A stretch of 64,000 bases of DNA from Hemibagrus wyckioides (lineage: Eukaryota > Chordata > Actinopteri > Siluriformes > Bagridae): NCBI RefSeq assembly GCF_019097595.1, contig NC_080711.1:8192428-8256427 (forward strand), in the 5' to 3' direction. Each line of letters opens with the position of its first letter. The stretch's first letter is position 1. A program made the position numbers and the translations under genes. The notes under the pieces are model-generated. The model saw only the letters and a program-made list of their open reading frames with translations, was not told the origin of the DNA and made no database searches. Positions 40,601-52,800 of the stretch are shown here, in pieces.

Positions 40601-43536
40601 TTTAGGAATAAATATGGAGAATTAGATGAAAAACAAGTAATGTTCAAGCTTACAGATTCGATGTGCAAAAACTGTTATGTGTAAAAACTGTGTTTATGAG
40701 TTCTGTGCAAATCTCTGTGTATTGAGTGTTCTGTATAAACCGGAATGTATTGAGAGTTCTGTATAAACTGGAGTGCATTGAGAGTTCTGTATAAACCGGA
40801 GTGTATTGAGAGTTCTGTATAAACTGGAGTGTATTGTGTGTAGTGTGTGTTTTATTGTACAGTCCAGTACAGAGAGAAGAGTAGTGTCAGCACTGACTCC
40901 TCCCACCCCGTGTGGAATTAAAGAGTCGCATGGCATGGGGGAGGAACGACCTCCTCAGTCTGTCAGTGGAGCAGGGCAGTGACAGCAACCTGTCACTGAA
41001 GCTGCTTCTCTGTCTGGAGATGATGTTGTACAGTGGATGCAGTGGATTGTCCATGATGGACAGGAGCCTGCTCAGCGCCCTCCTCTCTACCACTGATGTC
41101 AGGCTTTCCAGTTCTGAGCCTACAATCGAGCCTGCCTTCCTCACCAGCTTGTCCAGACGTGAGGCATCCTTCTTCTTTATGCTGCCTCCCCAGCACACTG
41201 CCGCATAGAAGAGGGCACTCGCCACAACAGTCTGATAGAACATCTGCAGTAGCTTTTTGCAGATGTTAAAGGAAGCCAGCCTTCTTAGGAAGTACAGCCG
41301 GCTCTGTCCTTTCCTACACAGAGCGTCTGTGTTGGCAGTCCAGTCCATTCTTTCATCCAGCTGTACTCCAAGGTACTTGTAGGTCTTGACAAACTCCACA
41401 CAGTCCCCGTTGATAGTAACAGGCTCAGGTTGAGGCCTGGGCCTCCTGAAGTTCACCACCATCTCCCTGATCTTTGTAGTGTTGAGGTGCAGATGGTTAA
41501 CGTCACACCATGCAACGAAGTCCTGTATCAGTTGTCTGTACTCTTCCTACTGTCCCTTCCTGATACAGCCAACGATAGCCGTATCGTCCGCAAACTTTTG
41601 CACGTGGCAGAGCTCTGAGCTATACTGAAAGTCTGAGGTGTAGATGGTGAACAGGACTGGAGAGAGAACAGTCCCATGTGGTGCCCCAGTACTGCTGACC
41701 ACAGTGTCAGACCTGCAATCCCCCAGTCTCACAGACTGAGGTCTGCAGGTCAGGTAGTCTGTGATCCACGCGATCAGGTGTGAGCTTACGCCCATCTCTG
41801 TTAGTTTGTCTCTGAGGAGCAGCAGCTGGATGGTGTTAAAAGCACTGGAGAAGTCCAAAAATGTTATTCTCACAGCCCAGCTGCCGCTGTCCAGGTGAGA
41901 GAGGGATCTGTGTAACATGTAAGTAATGGCATCCTCCACTCCCACCTTCTCCTGGTATGCAAACTGCAGAGGGTCGAGGGCGTGGCTGACCTGTGGCCCA
42001 ATGTGGTGTAGCATCACCCGCTCCATGGTCTTCATTATGTGAGACGTCAGGGCGACTGGCCTGAAGTCATTCAGCTCTCCAGGGCGTGGTTTCTTTGGGA
42101 CTGGGATGATGCAGGATGTTTTCCACTGCTGAGGTACCCTCTCCTGCTCCAGGCTCAGGTTAAAGATGCTCTGTAGAGGGTCTCCCAGCTCCATTGTGCA
42201 GGCCTTCAGTAGTCGTGGAGATACTCCATCTGGGCCTGCAGCTTTACTGGGACGGATCCTCCTCAGCTCTCCGCACACCTGGGCTGCTGTGATCATGGGT
42301 GGATGCTTATTCTCCTCCTCTGTGCCATAGTTGTTCTCAGTGGGTAGATTGAGAGCAGAAGTGGGGGTGGGGGGTACTGAGGTGTGAATGAGTTGGGGTC
42401 GTCAAACCTGTTGAAGAAGTTGTTTAGCTGGTTCGCCATTCCCACACCTCCTTCAATGGTGTTACCCTGCTTCGAGCTGCATCCGGTTATTGTCTTCATC
42501 CCGCTCCACACTTCCTTCATGCTGTTGTTTTCCAACCTCTGCTCCAGCTTTCTTCTGTACTGCTCCTTCGCCTCCCTGAGCTGGACTTTTAGTTCCTTCT
42601 GCACACGCTTAAGCTCCTGCTGATCACCATCCTTAAAGGCCCTCTTCTTCTGGTTCAGAGGTCCATTGATATCACTTGTGATCCAGGGCTTGTTGTTTGC
42701 ATAGCAACGAACAGTTCTTACTGGAACAACAACGTCCATACAGAAGTTGATGTAGTCAGTAGTGCAGTCAACAACATCCTCAATGTTTTCACTGAGCGGC
42801 CCCTGCAGTACATCCCAGTCTGTGTCCCCGAAGCAGTCTCTCAGGATCTGCTCAGCCTCAGGAGACCACTTTCTGAATGAGCTTGTGGTTGTTGGTAGTC
42901 TCCTCACTCTTGGTTTATAGTGAGGCTGAAGCAGAATAAGGTTGTGGTCTGCTTTCCCCAGTGCAGGCAGCGGGGTGGCTCTGTATGCATCCTTTATGTT
43001 AGCATGCAGTAAATCTATGGTCTTATTTCCCCTGGTGTTACAGTTCACATACTGGGAGAAAGCAGGTAGTGTTGTGTCCAGAGTAACATGATTAAAGTCC
43101 CCAGAGATTAACAACAGTAGAGTGGATGACGTCACATGCTACTTCCGCGTCGGCGCATGGGGGGATGTAAACAATGAGAACAATGGCGTGTCCAAACTCT
43201 CTGGGAAAGTAATAGGGACGCAAACTTACAGCCAGAAGTTCGATGTCCCCGCAGCAGTTGGAGATTTTTATGCTCACATGCCCAGGATTACACCACCTCG
43301 TGTTCACATAAATAGCGAGTCCTCCTCCTTTCCACTTCCCGCAGGCTGTATACAGACAATGCAGAATAATTATGTAATAATAAAAAGTATAAATTTATGC
43401 CAGGGTATATGTGGATGCGTCTCAGCTAATGTTTTTCAGTGAAGACATTTATAGCCAACTATCGCTTCACAAATACTAAAAATACTTCCTAAATGCTTGT
43501 CATGTCATGTCTTGTCACTTTATGTGTGTGTGTGTG

Positions 43537-43569
<33 letters not shown>

Positions 43570-44438
43570 TGTATCAGGACTTGGGTCCCAGCAGCTCCAG
43601 TGTTTCTCGTTGTAACCTAAAGTCCATCTTGCGCCAGTCTGGATGTAAAGCAGAGTTTATCGAGTCTCTGGTCAGTAGCTATGTCGTGGAAGAGAACCGC
43701 CCCCTCAGTGACCGTGCTCAAGGGATGACTGGTGACATCACTCAGATTCGGCCACAGCGCATCCGGCTGACTTTAAGGCCAGGTATGACTCAGTTTGAAC
43801 ACAGGCAATTATTTGGATATCAATGAGCTCATGTTAACTTTTACAATAAGTAAACATTTTAGCTTTTTTTTATTGTATATTTTATCTCTTGGTCTAAATG
43901 AACCTCTAGAATGACCTAGCTAGAGTGGTCACGATTTTATTATTATTTTTAAATAATGTGATGATGATACGCATCACTACTAACTATGATCTACTACTGA
44001 TTTATTACCAATTTTATAGTTAATGTTCAGTTATTATTGTCATAAACCTTGACTAGAAGCACTAATGTGCTTCTAACAGGAAGTTATCTTTCCTATTCTA
44101 AACCTCAGTAACCTCAAAATGCACAGTTAATAACAACTTTAATCTAATCAGGAAGTATTACTTTATGTCATATAATATGTTTCAGATCCTACAGTATTAA
44201 TTTATATAATTTGATAAGAAGAATGTTAAGGAATAAAAAGCTCTGGGAGCTTTAGAAAGTAAATGTAATGGTACATATTTTCCTAATATGCTTATATTAG
44301 GAAATATATGCCTATTATGCTTAATATTTGTATACTTAGATCATAAGAGGCTAATGGATTTTTTTTACACTACGAAGGCCCCAATCAGCAGAAACTGAGA
44401 TGAGAATGCACTGATTCAACCATTTTAATAATTTATGT

Positions 44439-44477
<39 letters not shown>

Positions 44478-46051
44478 CACTCACACACACCTTCACTCTT
44501 TTTCCAACAGATGACCCAATATATTTTACAGTGACCGTTCGGCAGGTGGCTGACTACCCTGTAGACCTCTACTACCTGATGGATTTGTCCTATTCTATGA
44601 AAGATGACTTAAACATACTCCGCTCCCTCGGCAGTGCCCTGGCTGATGCTGTAGGTCGTACCACCAGTAACCTGCACATGGGGTTCGGAGCATTTGTGGA
44701 CAAAACACTCTCCCCGTACATGTATATGTTTCCAGACCAGGCCATTAGCAACCCCTGCCTTGGGTGAGATTGTATTACAAGCATTCATATATAGTATTCG
44801 TAGTAAATCAAGGGAATATTTTAAACCAAAGATTTGAACCATAGTCATATAAATGCTCATGATGAAAAGCTACAATTATGACTGTTTCTTTTCTGTATGT
44901 GACCTCTTTTGCATTGTGTGTGTTGCAGTATTAACAATACCTGCTCACCACAATTTGGTTATAAGAACGTCCTGTCACTGACAGATCAGGTGAATCGTTT
45001 CACAGAAGAAGTGAGAAAACAGCAAGTATCAAGAAATAGAGACTCGCCAGAAGGTGGACTTGATGCCATCATGCAGGCTGTGGTCTGCAAGGTGATACAT
45101 ACTCATGATTAAACATTTTAATGTTGATTAATTTTATATAACAGCAGCTCTGGCACTTGTTCTAATACTTTAATATTTCTAGATTTTCATCTAATCGCTA
45201 TGGCAGGAAACCATATAATCTATGCCTAATAACAAAGGGATTTAAAAAAGGGGGTTTTTGGAGACATCTATTTACATTTATAAAATCTAGGGTCTCCAGT
45301 GTCAGTGCTTTGAAAAATGGGCAAGCGTAAAGATGGCTAGACGGCTGGATCAGAGAATCTCCAAAACTGCAGCTCTTGTGGGGTGTTCCTGGTCTGCAGT
45401 GGTCAGTATCAATCGAAAGTGGTTCAAGGAAGGAAGAGTGGTGAACCAGCAACATGGTCATGGGCGGCCAGGGCTCACTGATGCGTGTGAGGAGCGAAGT
45501 CAAATTGCTGAAGAAGTTAATGCTGGTTCTGATAGAAAGGTGTCAAAATGCACAGTGCATCACAGTTTGTTGCGTATGGGGACTAGTCAGGCAGTGTCAT
45601 GCTTTGGGAAATGCTTCTTTGTCTGCTGGGAAACCTTGGGTCCTGCCATCCATGTGGATGTTACTTTGACACGTTCCACCTACCTAAGCATGTTGCAGAC
45701 CATGGAAAAGGTAATGGAAACGGTATTCCCAGATGTCTGTGGCCTCTTTCAACAGGATAATGCGCCGTACCACAAAGCAATGGTTCAGGAATGGTTTGAT
45801 GAGCACAACAATGAGTCTGAGGTGTTGACTTGGCCTCCAAATTTCCCAGATCTCAATCCAATCAAGCATCTGTGGGATGTGCTTGACAAACAATTCTGAT
45901 CCATGGAGGCCCCACCTCGCAACTTACAGGACTTAAAGGATCTGCTGCTAACATCTTGGTGCCAGACACCACAGCACACCTTCAGGGATCTAGTGGAGTC
46001 CATGCCTTGATGCTTTGATGAGTCGGGGCTGTTTTGGCAGCAAAAAGGGGG

Positions 46052-46130
<79 letters not shown>

Positions 46131-46762
46131 ATATAAAAACAGCCCATTTGTTTTTAATTCCTTAATTAATTTTCCATCTAATTTCTTTCCATCTTTAACA
46201 CATTACCACCTTCAAGAATTTTGATACGTTTCCCTATCAATAAATTAAAAAATTTAGCAGTTTCATGAAAATAATTTTGAATTCCAGCAGTGAATATCTT
46301 TGTAAAACTATATCTTTCTATAGAACACTTTTCTTAAATTTATTTTTACATGTGGTTACCCCCCACCCAAAAAAAAATCGAAAACTGCTTTGGTTTGGTC
46401 ATGGTCATGGTTTTGTCGTGTTGATCTCACGCTCAGACATTTATATTTAGAGTGTAACGAGGTAGTTTTGTATTGGGTGCAATATACAGTAGTCATATTT
46501 GTATTAATATTTATTGACAGAATTTTGCAACTGCCCTTACACTTTCATTATAAATAGAGTTTACATCAATTGGTTGTCTGTTCTTTTCTCAGTAAGAAAT
46601 TGAAATTTTTTGAGCTGTGGTAATCACACATATAGTAGAGATAAAGACAGGGAAAGTGCTGGAGTACTCTTTTAAAATATCTGCAGTAAGTGTAAAAATG
46701 TAACCCCATATAGGCAGACACTGACACTCCTTGAACATTTTCTCTCTCTCGCTCTCTCTCTT

Positions 46763-46857
<95 letters not shown>

Positions 46858-49800
46858 CTCTAGGATATAGTTGGGTGGCGGCCTGATGCATCCCACCTGC
46901 TGGTGTTTACTACAGATGCTACAAGCCACAGCGCACTGGATGGCAGAATCTCAGGCCTTGTCCAACCTAATGAGGGAAAATGTTATGTTAATAATGACAT
47001 TTATACCAAGACTGCTGTACTGGTCAGTAAGACTAACAGTGCTTGTGTTTATTATTATTTTCTTACTTAGGCTGACCAGATCAATTTAAAACAGAATATA
47101 CTGTAACCGGTACAGTGTTTTGAAAACAAGACATATCGCTGTAAATTGGTTGGCGGTGTATGACATGTAAGTGTGTTTATATTGTAGGACTATCCTTCCA
47201 TTGGACTGCTCGCTGACAAACTGATTGAAAATAACATCAACCTCATCTTTGCTGTAACTGAGAATGTGAAACCTTTGTACTTGGTGAGTACATAAAGAAA
47301 GGAACATGCCTTTGCCCACACATTTTTTCTATTCTTATTTTTACACACATGCACACACACATGTACACAGTCACACGCTTGCATGAAAGTGGCCACTGCT
47401 GCCTACTGCCTTGTCTCATTGCACGCTGTTGCACCTCTGTACCCACTCACTGATTTTTTTTTTGCCATCTTTCAGAATTACAGTAAGCTGATTCCTGGTA
47501 CGGATGTGGGGACACTCTCTTATAACTCGAGCAATGTCATCCAACTCATCCTGGATGCGTATGCGGTGAGATGCACAGTTCACGATTGCCAACTTGAAAT
47601 CACCATTGTTACACGACATCCATGTCTTTGCTCCAACTGGGCAGCATTGTAAAAGTTACAATTCCGATATATAAGGAATAAAACAAGATGGAATGTCCTA
47701 TTATGAGAAAATAATCATAGATGGAGTAGTGTAATGCTGCACAAATTGAAGAGGAGTTACTTTCACTGCCTCAAAGTTAAAAATTTATCCATGAAAGCAT
47801 GATCCAGGTGTTTTATTTCTCCTTACATATGACGCTATATCAGCCATTTGTTTTTCTTTGTAAAGTAACATATTTTAATCAGTTTATTATTGGACTTAGA
47901 TTACATAAAGGGTCCTGTAAATTAGTAGTTACTACAGTGAAATGATTTTATTAACAAGCACATTAATCTGATATGTGATTTGAATTATAGCTGGATTATA
48001 GCTGCACTGTCATAGAATTTATGAACATCATGATGGTGACTCTATGCCCTTTAACTCGTGTAGAATATCAGGTCAAAGGCAGAGTTGGTGGTGTTGGGTG
48101 TTCCAGATGAGCTGAGCTTGTCGTTCAATGCCACATGCCTCAACGGAGAGTTAATACCTGGTGTTAAATCCTGCTCAGGACTTAAAATTGGAGACACGGT
48201 GAGTAGCTGGTAAAAATTCACCCTTAGGTTACATGGGATTTGCAAAAACAAGAAAAACTAATATAACATTACTGTATGTGACCTGTATGTAACATTACAA
48301 TAACATAAAAACTAATATTTTTTACATTAGTCATAGTCATGCATAGCTTTGTACTGATCCAATGAAGGAGCACGTTTTTCCTTCCCAGTTACTAATACCA
48401 CAGCCAGTCATGTTCTCATAGGGCGTCTTTACACTTGGTCTGAATACTTGAGCCCACAGCAAAAACTGATTCATTTAGTGGGAGCGTCATCATCACAGCT
48501 TTGTTTAACACATAGGGATTTCTTCTAAAATGAGAAATTTCTATGCAACACTTCTTAGTAGTTTTCGTTTTGGTCTTACCAACATTTTAACCATAATGTA
48601 CAGTTGTGTGGCTTGTCTTCATCCATGGGTAACACCTCAGAATGACATCTTATTGGCATTTCTGGGACTGTAATGATATTATATGTTCCCTGCTAATTAA
48701 AAGGCTACCTGTATTTTAGATGTGGCTTTGGGTGAACTCCTGACTGGAAAGGTTGTTTTGTTTTGTTTTGTTTTGTTTTGTTTTGTTTTGTTTTGTTTTG
48801 TTTTGTTTTGTTTTGTTTTGTTTTGTTTTGTTTTGTTTTGTTTTGTTTTGTTTTGTTTTGGTTTGTTTTGGTTTGGTTTGGTTTGGTTTGGTTTGGTTTG
48901 GTTTTGGTTTTTTTCATATCGTCTACCTTCCACTAAAATCACTGCTTATACCTGTAATAAAACCAAATCTGAAAGAAACTGACAAGCATAAGATGATATA
49001 AAGTCAGAACATACCCTCTGTAATCTCTATAGTCACACTAATTTATTCCCAGGCTGGGGCATATGGGAACAAAATTGTATAAAAATGAAATTTCTGTGTG
49101 TTTCATTTAGGTTTCGTTCAGTGTAGAGGCAAAGCTCCGTGGCTGCCCTAAGGTGAAGAGTCATACGTTCAGCATCAAGCCTCTGGGCTTTAAAGACACA
49201 CTGCAGGTGACTGTCGATTTTGCATGTAACTGCTCATGTCAAGATTCTGCCCAGCCTGCTAGCCCTGCCTGTCACAACGGCAATGGCACGCTGGAGTGCG
49301 GTGTGTGTCTGTGTGACCCAGGACGCCTGGGGCCGCAGTGCGAGTGCACCGAAGCCGACTACAAGCCCACGGACACGGCCAGCTGTAAACAGTCTCCAGA
49401 CGCAGATATCTGCAATGGACGAGGTGACTGTCTGTGTGGCCAATGTAGCTGTCACTCAAAAGACTTTGGGAAAGTGTGGGGCAAATACTGCGAGTGTGAC
49501 GACTTCAGCTGCATCCTCTCCAAAGGGCAACTTTGCTCTGGTAAGGAACAAGTGCACTCAAATTCACTCATAGTCACACATCAGCGTGCATAATGGATTT
49601 ATCAAGGCAGTTATAACCACACCTCCGTAAAGTAATAGTACATCACCATACATGGTAATATCAGATAATAAGTGGAGTGTTGCAGTAGGCACCACTGTAC
49701 CTCATCTTTTGGCGTGTCTGAGCAAAGCCTCCACTGTGGGGCAAATCTTGTGTAATGCTGTAGTCTTCAGAAAGGATTCACTATACTGTTGAGTAAGCAG

Positions 49801-52800
49801 TGTGGCTGTTTGCGCAGAGCTTAGAATTAATATGCGTACGTCTGCCTGCATGTGCATTTGGGTTCATTTATGATTATGTTTACGCATGAAGACTTTGTAA
49901 TGGATCAGGGCCTGGTCTTTGTCTCATAATCTTAAAGATGTGTCATGTCCCATTCGAGGGATTTGTTTAAAGACATACTTCTTTCGAAGCTTTGAGTAGA
50001 TGCTTTTGGTGGTTGCATTTATATTCAGTAATAGGGATGGGAGGGTGTGTTGGGTGTTTTTGTGAGAGTATTGTGAGTAATTTCTTCTTAAAGTCTTTAT
50101 ATTGTCTTTTATTGTTTTTTTTTCTATAATATGACTGTTTTACACTGTGGTTCTTGTTGTTTTTGTCACGATATGTAACGATTAGTAATGATATTTTACA
50201 ATATGGTGGGTTATCACAGTTTAAGAGTGCTAATGGTGTAACAAATTATCTGTGACTGTTTCGGGAGACATTTGATGGCTTTCCAATCAAGTTTAAAAGT
50301 GTCCCACAGGAAGCTGGCGGTCTCTGATGGTGATATTGTAATAAGTTGTGGTTCGATGGTGAGTCAATGTACTGTAATGAACTTCTGCAATAATGATGGA
50401 ACAGTGATGCACAGTGCACACCCTGGACTTGTAGCTTAATCAAGAACGAGAAACAGTTAGGCACTGGTGGGAAAGTGTTTACCAGAAACCACTGTTTTTT
50501 TATCAGGGCCTCCATGATTGGCATGTTATTAGCAAAACAAAACAATGTGATGAATACATTTTTACACTTAAGGCAATAGATGGACACCCTTATTCAAAGT
50601 GACTTATATTTATCTAATTTTATATACAACTGAGCAATTGAAGGCATTACTCAAGAACCCAGCAGTTGTTTGGAGGCCCAGCCCAGATTGGATGGGTTAG
50701 GGTTTAATCTCATGGCCTGCTGATGGGTATTCCAACATTTTAACCACTGAGCTACCACTGCCTGCGTGCATTTTATGTACTATTAAAACATCATTCATCT
50801 TCAGCACCCTTTATCCTGGTCAGGGTTGCAACAGACCCAGATCCCATTGCTGGACCATTGGCTGTGAGGCATGAATACACCCTGGATAGGACAACAATCT
50901 TTTACAGGGCACCATGCACGTGAACACATTCACACCTTGGGCTAATTTGGCACAGCCAATCCACTTACCAGAGAACCCAGAGGAAACCTATGCAGAAAGG
51001 AAGAGAACAAGCAAAACTGTGAACAGACAGTATCCCATGATCTCAGGATCAATCCAGAGACTGTAGAGCTGTGCTACCTTCTGCCTTCATAAACTGCAAT
51101 TGTGCTACATTGCTCAACCGTAATCAGCGTATTTTTAAAAAATGGTATGCAATATTTCTTCTCCACAGCCATTTATTTGTCAGAGAAGTGGTGTACCTTT
51201 GAATTACCTCACTAAGGCAAGAAGACCTTGTAGTAATCATGTCTTCTTCAATATATTATTATTGTTGCTTACTATATTATTCCAAAGGCCACAGTACACT
51301 AACAAGCTCAGTAGACAGTGACTAACTTTGGTGAATCACTGCATTCCTGGCAGTCCAATATTTGTAAATATAACTTGAACAGAACATTTCATATTAAGCA
51401 TTACACATTAAGGCTTGTTATTGTGTTACTAATTATATTGAAATCTCATCCTCTAGTCTTTTTTCCACTTTTTTTTGCCTGATCCTTATCACCCAGTACA
51501 ATATTTGTGTGTGTGACTTCCCTTCCATACTGTGCCCTCTATTTCCGTGATGAGAGAGGCCGTTAACACGCTCATTTTGCTGCAGGAAGCGTGTCATTTC
51601 AAAACCCAGTTACCCTCAGCTTCCTTTTTAAAATCCTTAAAAGGAAACACAATAGATTTTGGTTTATATCTATTCCCTCATGGTCACTTCATGAGAACAG
51701 TGCCATGACAGGGAGGCAAGCTGGACGTGTCAGTAATATTCATAAGAAAACCAAAATCGGTAGTGACAAGAGCAAGTTCGGTTTATAAGTGAGTGTTCTA
51801 CATGTAAAAAGTCTTTGAGAAAAAAATATTTGGCAACTTGATGGCATCATTGTCTTCATTAAGCCCAGAGGGTCAAGTCTAAACAGGATGAGACAAGCAC
51901 ACATAAAATAAAGAAAGCAGGAGGGTAAAAATTAGGTGTAGATCTGATAAATGTTTGGTAGTAACAGAGGAAAACAAAACTGATGATTAGACAAGCCTAG
52001 ACTACAAAGTGCTGAGGTTTCACAAACACCCATATATTTTAGCTCCAAAAGGCTTTAAAAGGAGAAGTGGAACCTAATTCCGTGCACATCTTTTAAATGA
52101 CTTAAAGCAAAAGCAAGCATTCGTAGGTAAGTGACACATAATGATAAAAAAGGGCTGGTTCATACAGTGGAAGTGGCAGAAGATGTGACACACCAATGCT
52201 GTTATAGTTTGCAGTTTAGATTGGATTTTTAATCAGTTATTTATCCTAAAGCATATTATTCAGTGACTTCTGGAAAACAATGAATAAATAGTGAAACTAT
52301 GTAGTTACAGGAACAGGGAATGTAAATCTCTATAACACTGAAAACTCTAGTGGGTTTAAGTAGGTTTATGCTGTTTTTGTTTTTGTTTCTAGTCGTTTCC
52401 GGGTTGTTTTGTTTTGTTTTATTTTATTTTATATTATTTTAGCATTTTAGGTATCCAAAATGTTTATTTAGCTTTTGTTAACTATAATAACAAATTATTG
52501 ACATTTATTAGTAATGTATTTAATTATTCAACTGTATAATTGTATAAAAATGTAAATTTTTAAAATTATTTTAGTTGGGAAATAATTGATGACCTGCTTA
52601 AGTAATGTGAACTCTAACCAGGCCATTTTCCTTTTCAATTTCTTGATGTTCATGCCCAGTCAAATGATAATGATGATGATGATGATTATTGTCATGATGA
52701 TGAAGAGGAGGAGGAGAATACCACAAATCTTATACATTGTGTTTGTTTGTGTTCAGGTCATGGCGATTGTGTTTGCGGGTTCTGTCAGTGCCATCCTGGC

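Larger units (their letters stand above)
40345..43350 (-). mobile_element. L2/Rex1-type LINE, 5'-truncated
   Basis: A minus-strand non-LTR retrotransposon in itgb3 intron 2. The 3' terminus is at the left, where the minus strand reads 'gaatttccctttgggatc' followed by 'tatctatc', the short tandem tail of this LINE group. Going 5', a 28-bp tandem repeat in the 3' UTR is followed by the C-terminal domain, reverse transcriptase and part of the endonuclease. The 5' end is truncated near 43350 inside the endonuclease, as is usual for LINE insertions. Frames are broken, so the copy is dead. Confidence 0.85.

Noticed and set aside
45333..45899. 188-codon open frame as a possible domesticated transposase
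   Set aside because: The first catalytic region is deleted, the catalytic Glu is Lys, and it lies in an intron with no sign of splicing or selection. The frame is probably open by chance.
48697..49001. Several 66-86-codon frames of Phe/Val/Leu or Lys/Gln/Asn repeats
   Set aside because: Direct translations of the TTTTG microsatellite in itgb3 intron 9.
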